This document shows, piece after piece, positions 4,398-9,645 of a stretch of DNA of 9,645 nt (positions are counted from its first letter, which is position 1; every line of letters begins with the position of its first letter). The notes beneath the pieces were generated by a model. The model saw nothing but the letters and a program-made list of their open reading frames with translations, ran no database searches and was not told the origin of the DNA. Both the position numbers and the translations under genes were made by a program. Source of the DNA: an uncultured Dechloromonas sp. (lineage in GTDB: Bacteria > Pseudomonadota > Gammaproteobacteria > Burkholderiales > Rhodocyclaceae); contig CAMKYP010000112.1 in NCBI GenBank assembly GCA_946477505.1, positions 1 through 9,645 on the forward strand, written 5' to 3'.

Positions 4398-7300
4398 GCG
4401 GAAATCAGGACCTCGGCCTGGGTTTGCCGAATTCGCTGGTTCAATTCCGCCGTACAGGCAGAGAATTCCTCGCGTAACGCTTCGGGGGCAGGCGTGTCGC
4501 CGGCCTGCTTTTGGCAGATCAGTTGGGTCCCGATGGCATGGGCGCGGGCGTGGATTTCGGGGATCGCCTTGAAGGACTCGATCGCCGTGTAACGCTGACT
4601 TCCCGCACTGTTGTACCAGCGCGCAAAGCGGCAGGTCGTATGCTCCGTGGCGGGAGGTGCGGTATTTCCCGTTGTGTCGTCCAGATAGGCGTGGAGGGAA
4701 CGGGTCCAGCGCTTGTGGTCCACTTCGGCGATCAACATGGGCAGGTCTTCGCGCGACCAGTTGAAGGCGGTGCCCAGATTCCACAATTCGTCCGGCTGGA
4801 ACCCGGCAATCCATGCCGGCAATTCTTCGGCAGGCATGGGGCGGGCGATACCGAACCCCTGAGCCATGTCGCACCCGAGCAGGAGGAGTACCAGTCCATG
4901 CTCGACCGTCTCGACTCCTTCGGCGATGACGGAACGCCGGAAAGCCTGGGTCAGGCCGATGACGCCTTCGACGATGGCAAGGTCATCCGGATTGTCGAGC
5001 ATGTCGCGAACGAAGGACTGGTCGATTTTCAGGACATCGGCGGGGAGTCGCCGGAAATAAGTCAGCGAGGAATAGCCGGTGCCGAAATCGTCCAGTGCGA
5101 ATCTGACACCGAGGTCGCGACATTCCGCAAACAGGCCGGCGGTGGTGCCGACATCGGCGAGGGCTGCGGTTTCGAGGATTTCGAGTTCGATCTGTTCCGG
5201 CAGGACAGCGGGGTAGCGGGTGAGCAATTCGCCCAGACGCTGTGAGAACCCCGGGTTTTGCAGGTGGTTGCCGGCGATGTTGATGCTGACCGAAACCCGG
5301 ATGCCCGATTCACTTAGCCAGGCATCGAGCTGCCTCAGGCTTTCGTTGATCACCCAGTCACCGATTTCGATGGCCGTTTCGGTTCCTTCGACGACGGGCA
5401 GGAAGCTGGCTGGCAGGAGAATGCCGCGCTCGGGGTGCAGCCAGCGAATCAGTGCTTCGGCACCGACCACCGTTCCCTTGCGCATATCTACCTTGGGTTG
5501 GAAGTAGAGCTTGAATTCGCTCTTGGCCAGCGCTTCGCGAATGCGACCGATTTCCTCCCGGCGTATCCGGGCACGGCGGTCGTTTTCCGGGTCGAACAGG
5601 TGATAGCGGTTGCGGCCTGCCTGCTTGGCTGCATACATCGCCTGGTCGGCATGGCGGAGCAGGGTGTCGGAGTCGGCTCCGTCATGCGGGTAGAGCGTCA
5701 CGCCGATACTGGCGGCGACGGAGACATGGCTCTGCGAGACGCGGAAAGGCTGGGCCAGCGCGTTGATGATGCGCCCCATGGCGAGCTCGCATTCGTGCAG
5801 GTTTTCGAGATTGGTGATGAGCAGCACGAACTCGTCGCCGCCGAGGCGGGCGACGGTATCTCCGGCCCGGACGCAGGCCTTCAGGCGCTGGGCCACGTCG
5901 ATCAGCAAGTAGTCGCCGACCGAGTGGCCAAACTCGTCGTTGATCGGTTTGAAGTTGTCGAGGTCGAGGTAGCAGACGGCCAGCATCTTGCTACTGCGTT
6001 CGGTTTGCGCCATCGCCAGTTGCATGCGATCGCCCAGCAGCATGCGGTTGGGCAACTGGGTCAGAGCGTCGAAGTGGGCAAGGTGCTCGAGACGCTGCTG
6101 GTGCTGCTTGATGACCGTGATGTCCGAAAAGATGGCGACATAGTGGGAGATCGCGCCGCTTCGGTCATGTACGGCTGAAATGGTCAGCTGTTCGACGAAT
6201 ATCTCGCCGGACTTCTTCCGGTTCCAGATTTCTCCCTGCCAGTAGTCGTCCTGCTCAATCGTCCGCCACATTTCTTCGTAGAAGGCGGCATCGTGATGCC
6301 CGGACTTGAGCAGGTCCGGGGTCTGGCCGAGGGCTTCGGCGCGGCTGTAGCCGGTCAGTTCGGTGAAGGTGCTGTTGACCTCGACGATTCTGCCGGCCTG
6401 GTTGGTAATCATGATGCCTTCGTGGGCATTGTCGAATACGCTGGCTGCCAGACGTTGTCTTTCCTCCGCCCGCAAACGCTCGCTGATGTCCTGGGAAACG
6501 CAGATCAGCGCGGGTTTTCCGTCCCAGTAGCCGCGCGTTATCCGGGTTTCGATCTGGATTTCGTTCCCGTTGGCGCACAGAATCGGCAGTGGGCAGCTGC
6601 CGGTGCGGCCGGCAACGATGTCGGCCATACGTTCTTCGGCCTGCTCCCGCAGATTGGCGGGATGGATGTTCAGAATGGGTTTGCCTTTGAGCGTATCTTG
6701 GTCATAACCGAGGGTTTCGGTCACGGCCCGGTTGTAATGCAGGATGGCGCCCTCGTTATCAAGGACGAAGATGAAATCACTCAGCGCATCGAAGATGCCG
6801 CTCAGGTTCTGTTGCAGGCGCCGGGATTCATCAAGGGCGGTCAGCCGCTGCATGGTCTGGCCGATCGAATGGCCGAGAAGTTCCAGCGACTGCAGTGTGG
6901 CCTGGGAAATGCACGAGGTCAGTTTCCCCCCCAGAAGCAGGCAGGCAATGGGGGATTCGTCGATCAGAATGGGCAGTTGTACCAGGCAGCGTAATCCGTC
7001 GGCATGCAGGATCGACGGGTCCAGCGGATAGGTATCGGGTCGTTCGCCGGGGCCGGGGAGACGCATGCAGGCGGGCTTGCTCTGACTGGCCTGGCGGGCA
7101 AAAGGGCTGGCGGCGGGGAAGCTGAGCGTCTTGCCAATGAATTCGAGGGACAGGCCTTCGTGGACCAGCAACTGGTAGCTGCCGTCCGGATGAGGGAGAT
7201 AGGCGCTGCCGACGCTGAACTCGGGGAAGCGCAATATGGCTTTGAGTACGGAGGCCATGACAAGGTGGGGACTCGGCTCGGTGGCGAGGCTTTGCGCCAG

Positions 7301-9388
7301 GTCATGCTCGATTTGCAGTCGCAAGGCCGCGTTTTTCCGTTCCGCGATGTCGACGGCCGAAGCGATCAGGACTGAGCGGCCAAAGTAGCTTGCCGTGCGG
7401 AGGCGTACTTCGATCGGAAAAACCTGATCCCGGGCGTTGCGGGCCAGCGTTTCGAATACCTGTGGGATGCCGGAGAGGGCGGCGCTGATCCGGAGGTCGA
7501 TGGCTGGCAGATCGCACAGGCCGGGCAGGACGAGAAATTCATGCGTCTGGCCAAGCAGCTCGGTGCGCGGAAAACCGAAGAGTTGCTCGGCGCTGCTGTT
7601 GGCATCGAGAAAGCGTCGGTCGTCGGCCTGAATGAACAAGGCCTCGCCAATGCTGTCGAAAATGCCGCGAAAGGTATTCAGGCTGCTGCTGAGTCCCTGG
7701 GCATTGCGCACATGCTCGATGATCAGCGCGGTCATTTGCGCCGCCTGGGCGATCAGGCCGAGATACGCTTCCGTTGGCTTCGTCGGCGAGCGGTAATAGG
7801 CCGTGAACGTACCCAACAACTGGCCACAAGAGCCGATCACCGGTTCGGACCAGCACGCCGAGAAATCGCCCGCCTTCGCAAGGTCGCGGTGCTGGGTCCA
7901 GTTCGGGTGTTCGAACACATTGTCGACAATGACCCGCTGGCGAAGTGCTGCGGCAGCACCGGACGAGCCTGAGTCGGGGGCTATGACCAGCCCGTTGATC
8001 GCCTGATGATAGGCTGGCGGCATGCTGGGAGCGGCGCCGATGTGCAGCGATGTACCCTGCTGGTCGGCCAGCATGACCGAGCAGCGCCACCCGGGAATTT
8101 CGGCCTCGAACGACCGCGCGATCAGTTCGAGGACCTTTTCCAGGCTGTCGCCGCCGATGAGTGCCGACAGGGCGGTATTGCGCAGATGCATTGCTTCGTC
8201 GGCGCGTCTGCGCTCCGAAATGTCCTGGGCAAATCCGACCGTGCCCAGCAGCACGCCATCGTTGTCGACCACGGGCGCCTTGTAGGTCTCGTGCCAGACG
8301 GCGGTATGGCCGTGCATGATGGGTTCGACGACAATCCTCTTCTGTCGCGACGCCATGACCGCTCGGTCGTCGGCAAGGTAGTGCTCGGCCAGCGCCGAAG
8401 GCCAAATATCAAGGTCATTCTTGCCGATCAGTTCATCCCCATGCTCGGATTCCACGGCTTCGCTGAAGGCGCGATTGACCGTCAGGAAGCGCGACTCGGT
8501 ATCCTTGAGCCAGACCGGAAAGGGAAAGTTGTCGAGCAGCGCGCGCTGGTAGCGTTCCTTACGCGCGGTGTCTTCGAGCAGTTTCTCGCGGGCCTGCTGC
8601 ATGGCCTGCCGCTCGCAAAGGACATGCTCCAGCAGCTCATGCTTGAGCGGGGACATCAGCGCGTGTTCCGACAGCAGGCCAACCAGATGGCCGGCGCGAT
8701 CAACGACGGTCAGGTGGCGAATGCCATGATCGAGCATGTGTTGGGCCGCCTGGGCCAGCGGTCGCTCGCGGTCGATGCTGATCGTCGGGCTGGTCATGAC
8801 GCTGCCCAAGGGCAGTGTGCATTCGCCACGCAGGAAAAAACGGACTACATCGTGTTCGGTCACAATACCGAGGGGTTTGCGTCCGTCGACGACGACTGCA
8901 CAACTGCACCGGACCGCTTCCATGGCGGTCAGCGCATCGCCAAGCGCGGCAGTCGGAGGCAGGCGCGGAAAACTCGTCTCCATCAAGGTGTCGACGCTGT
9001 TCAGATGCATGAAGAAGTCCGGGCCGAGGTACTTGCGGAAATCGGATTCGGTGACCGTGCCGAGCGGCAATCCGGCCTGGTCTGTGACGACAATGCGACG
9101 AATGCCGAGATTGGCGGCCTCCCGGTAGGCCTTACGGAAGTCCGTTTCCGCTGTAACACTGTGTACCGGGCTGCTCATTATTTCCCGGGCCGGCTGTTCC
9201 GGCGATCCGTTGTGGCGCATGACGCGCAGCAGGTCGCTTTCGGTAATAATGCCGATGGCAACCCCCTCGTCGACGACGATGACGGATGAGATGCCGTGCT
9301 CAAGCATATGCGCCGCAACCGTGCGCAGGGTGGTTTCCGGCGAAATACGATCGCTGCGATCTTTTACCAGCTCGATGATTGTGGGCAC
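4379..9388 (-). CDS. Giant soluble c-di-GMP cyclase/phosphodiesterase: CBS4-PAS-GAF-PAS-GAF-PAS-PAS-GGDEF-EAL-CZB
   Basis: 1669 aa, starting at GTG with a strong Shine-Dalgarno. It has no signal peptide or membrane span, so it should be cytosolic. Domains: four CBS repeats (about 5-57, 70-121, 135-186, 197-245; candidate adenine-nucleotide sensors), a short coiled linker, PAS (285-395), GAF (405-560), PAS (572-685), GAF (700-850), PAS (860-975), PAS (985-1095), GGDEF (1100-1265), EAL (1285-1530) and a C-terminal CZB zinc-binding domain (about 1545-1625). The cyclase signature GGDEF (1183-1187) is intact, with an RxxD product-inhibition site (R1174, D1177). EAL residues look complete: E1311, N1370, E1403, D1433/D1434, K1454, E1490, Q1510. 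CZB ligands H1558, C1586, H1613 and H1617 match the spacing in E. coli DgcZ. It should make and/or degrade c-di-GMP under several inputs. Which activity dominates cannot be read from sequence. It is monocistronic as far as seen, and its stop lies inside the oxyR 3' end. I know no specific gene name for it. Confidence 0.93.
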   Translation of the reverse strand: MPTIIELVKDRSDRISPETTLRTVAAHMLEHGISSVIVVDEGVAIGIITESDLLRVMRHNGSPEQPAREIMSSPVHSVTAETDFRKAYREAANLGIRRIVVTDQAGLPLGTVTESDFRKYLGPDFFMHLNSVDTLMETSFPRLPPTAALGDALTAMEAVRCSCAVVVDGRKPLGIVTEHDVVRFFLRGECTLPLGSVMTSPTISIDRERPLAQAAQHMLDHGIRHLTVVDRAGHLVGLLSEHALMSPLKHELLEHVLCERQAMQQAREKLLEDTARKERYQRALLDNFPFPVWLKDTESRFLTVNRAFSEAVESEHGDELIGKNDLDIWPSALAEHYLADDRAVMASRQKRIVVEPIMHGHTAVWHETYKAPVVDNDGVLLGTVGFAQDISERRRADEAMHLRNTALSALIGGDSLEKVLELIARSFEAEIPGWRCSVMLADQQGTSLHIGAAPSMPPAYHQAINGLVIAPDSGSSGAAAALRQRVIVDNVFEHPNWTQHRDLAKAGDFSACWSEPVIGSCGQLLGTFTAYYRSPTKPTEAYLGLIAQAAQMTALIIEHVRNAQGLSSSLNTFRGIFDSIGEALFIQADDRRFLDANSSAEQLFGFPRTELLGQTHEFLVLPGLCDLPAIDLRISAALSGIPQVFETLARNARDQVFPIEVRLRTASYFGRSVLIASAVDIAERKNAALRLQIEHDLAQSLATEPSPHLVMASVLKAILRFPEFSVGSAYLPHPDGSYQLLVHEGLSLEFIGKTLSFPAASPFARQASQSKPACMRLPGPGERPDTYPLDPSILHADGLRCLVQLPILIDESPIACLLLGGKLTSCISQATLQSLELLGHSIGQTMQRLTALDESRRLQQNLSGIFDALSDFIFVLDNEGAILHYNRAVTETLGYDQDTLKGKPILNIHPANLREQAEERMADIVAGRTGSCPLPILCANGNEIQIETRITRGYWDGKPALICVSQDISERLRAEERQRLAASVFDNAHEGIMITNQAGRIVEVNSTFTELTGYSRAEALGQTPDLLKSGHHDAAFYEEMWRTIEQDDYWQGEIWNRKKSGEIFVEQLTISAVHDRSGAISHYVAIFSDITVIKQHQQRLEHLAHFDALTQLPNRMLLGDRMQLAMAQTERSSKMLAVCYLDLDNFKPINDEFGHSVGDYLLIDVAQRLKACVRAGDTVARLGGDEFVLLITNLENLHECELAMGRIINALAQPFRVSQSHVSVAASIGVTLYPHDGADSDTLLRHADQAMYAAKQAGRNRYHLFDPENDRRARIRREEIGRIREALAKSEFKLYFQPKVDMRKGTVVGAEALIRWLHPERGILLPASFLPVVEGTETAIEIGDWVINESLRQLDAWLSESGIRVSVSINIAGNHLQNPGFSQRLGELLTRYPAVLPEQIELEILETAALADVGTTAGLFAECRDLGVRFALDDFGTGYSSLTYFRRLPADVLKIDQSFVRDMLDNPDDLAIVEGVIGLTQAFRRSVIAEGVETVEHGLVLLLLGCDMAQGFGIARPMPAEELPAWIAGFQPDELWNLGTAFNWSREDLPMLIAEVDHKRWTRSLHAYLDDTTGNTAPPATEHTTCRFARWYNSAGSQRYTAIESFKAIPEIHARAHAIGTQLICQKQAGDTPAPEALREEFSACTAELNQRIRQTQAEVLISAQSRRR

Positions 9389-9392
9389 TGGC

Positions 9393-9400
9393 TCCTCCTT
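9393..9400 (-). promoter_or_regulatory. Strong ribosome binding site selecting a GTG start
   Basis: On the minus strand AAGGAGGA lies 4 nt before the GTG at 9388-9386. It nearly matches the full anti-Shine-Dalgarno sequence and justifies the non-ATG start of the giant c-di-GMP gene. Confidence 0.8.
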
Positions 9401-9417
9401 GCGCGGATTTTAAAACG

Positions 9418-9430
9418 ACTCCGTCGGAGT
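9418..9430 (-). other. Small dyad in the leader of the c-di-GMP gene
   Basis: ACTCCG and CGGAGT arms around a single central base form a short perfect dyad, 18 nt upstream of the Shine-Dalgarno. On the minus strand it is followed by CG and then TTTT, loosely like a weak terminator. It may be a leader hairpin or an operator; its ACTCC arm could also pair weakly with the GGAG of the Shine-Dalgarno. No known element is recognised. Confidence 0.3.
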
Positions 9431-9474
9431 TGTGGTGACGCTGATCAATTGTGGCGAACAGCTTCATATTTTCT

Positions 9475-9493
9475 GTGGAATAAATCTTTCCAC
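9475..9493. repeat. Inverted repeat GTGGAA-N7-TTCCAC
   Basis: Perfect 6-bp arms separated by 7 bp in an A/T-rich setting. The centre is about 143 bp upstream of the start predicted for the sigma-54 promoter at 9601-9616, a usual distance for an enhancer-binding protein site. It is also about 95 bp upstream of the c-di-GMP gene and could be an operator for that gene. Confidence 0.4.
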
Positions 9494-9535
9494 TTTGGAT
9501 ACTTGTTTTTCAGCCGGCTTGTGGCGAGAGCTGTC

Positions 9536-9564
9536 GAGCGCTCGTTTGCTTGTGAGTGAGCGCT
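9536..9564. repeat. Direct repeat GAGCGCT spaced by 22 bp
   Basis: GAGCGCT occurs at 9536-9542 and 9558-9564, so the copies start 22 bp apart, about two helical turns. The core AGCGCT is self-complementary, and the first copy sits in the 10-bp palindrome CGAGCGCTCG (9535-9544). The helical phasing fits a pair of protein sites on one DNA face, but no known regulator motif is recognised. Confidence 0.3.
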
Positions 9565-9578
9565 TTGATTTTCATCAA
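9565..9578. promoter_or_regulatory. FNR/ANR-type binding site at the right-hand intergenic region (perfect palindrome)
   Basis: TTGATTTTCATCAA matches TTGAT-N4-ATCAA at all ten defined positions. It is centred about 55 bp upstream of the start predicted for the sigma-54 promoter and about 183 bp upstream of the GTG of the c-di-GMP gene. No -10 hexamer lies at the class II distance on either strand, so its target and mode (activation or repression) are open. Confidence 0.7.
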
Positions 9579-9600
9579 GAAAATCTGCCCTGTTCGAGCG

Positions 9601-9616
9601 TGGCACACGCCTTGCG
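9601..9616 (+). promoter_or_regulatory. Sigma-54 (RpoN) -24/-12 promoter for a gene beyond the right edge
   Basis: TGGCACACGCCTTGCG fits the sigma-54 consensus TGGCACG-N4-TTGCW, with the invariant GG and GC pairs at the required 12-bp offset and mismatches only at the last base of each block. The predicted start is near 9627, in front of a purine-rich leader that runs off the window. The target gene is not visible; it should be read rightwards and need an AAA+ enhancer-binding activator. Confidence 0.75.
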
Positions 9617-9645
9617 TTGGTTGCTCCGGAGACAAAACAACCAAC

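Noticed and set aside
3432..4874. A 480-codon open frame on the minus strand across oxyR
   Set aside because: It is antisense to oxyR, whose LysR fold and redox cysteines are unmistakable, and runs out of frame through the c-di-GMP gene. Its composition is rich in R, H, P and D, as is typical of shadow frames.
8006..9289. A 427-codon open frame on the plus strand
   Set aside because: It lies wholly antisense to the CBS and PAS part of the c-di-GMP gene. The minus-strand protein has recognisable domains throughout, while the plus-strand translation has none and the open frame is expected from high GC third positions.
9418..9430. The ACTCCG dyad as a true intrinsic terminator
   Set aside because: The stem is only six pairs and the T run is four bases after a CG spacer; no gene ends near it, so it is kept only as a possible leader element.
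9565..9585. IHF site between the FNR box and the sigma-54 promoter
   Set aside because: ATCAA followed by an A-rich stretch resembles the start of WATCAA-N4-TTR, but the required TTR is absent in both orientations.
1..9645. Mobile elements, CRISPR arrays, tRNA or rRNA genes
   Set aside because: No transposase or integrase frames, no regularly spaced repeats, and no tRNA-like or rRNA-like stretches were seen on either strand.

Overview
The window looks like chromosomal DNA of a GC-rich betaproteobacterium, most likely a respiratory member of the Rhodocyclales (Dechloromonas/Azonexus-like). That placement is inferred from gene content, codon bias and family resemblance; no database search was possible. 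There is no mobile element, CRISPR array, tRNA or rRNA. Coding density is high, and the longest stretch without a gene is the last 257 bases.

Left part (1-2188, minus strand): the start of a System I cytochrome c maturation operon, transcribed right to left as ccmA-ccmB-ccmC-ccmD and leaving the window inside ccmD. ccmB/ccmC and ccmC/ccmD each share an ATGA stop/start. In front of ccmA is a perfect FNR/ANR-type palindrome (2248-2261) centred exactly 41.5 bp from the start predicted by a CATAAT -10 box, the geometry of a class II FNR-activated promoter.

Centre (2276-4397): a di-haem cytochrome c peroxidase gene (minus strand, with its own intrinsic terminator) diverges from oxyR (plus strand). 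The 165-bp divergent region holds a near-perfect FNR box (3390-3403) placed for the peroxidase promoter, and an OxyR-like tandem ATAG/CTAT site (3412-3448) covering the oxyR -10. The peroxidase is a c-type cytochrome, so it is a client of the neighbouring Ccm machinery. The arrangement suggests a low-oxygen plus peroxide (AND-type) response like that known for E. coli Ccp/YhjA.

Right part (4379-9388, minus strand): one very large gene encoding a 1669-residue soluble c-di-GMP signalling protein. Its architecture is CBS x4 - PAS - GAF - PAS - GAF - PAS - PAS - GGDEF - EAL - CZB (C-terminal zinc-binding domain). Both catalytic domains keep their key residues, the GGDEF domain has an RxxD inhibitory site, and the CZB domain keeps all four zinc ligands. 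Its 3' end overlaps the 3' end of oxyR by 19 bp.

Right edge (9389-9645): a regulatory region between this gene and an unseen plus-strand gene. It contains a strong sigma-54 (-24/-12) promoter (9601-9616), a third FNR palindrome (9565-9578, perfect), a GAGCGCT direct repeat and an inverted repeat that could be an enhancer site. Three FNR-type boxes in under 10 kb make anaerobic control the common thread of the window.
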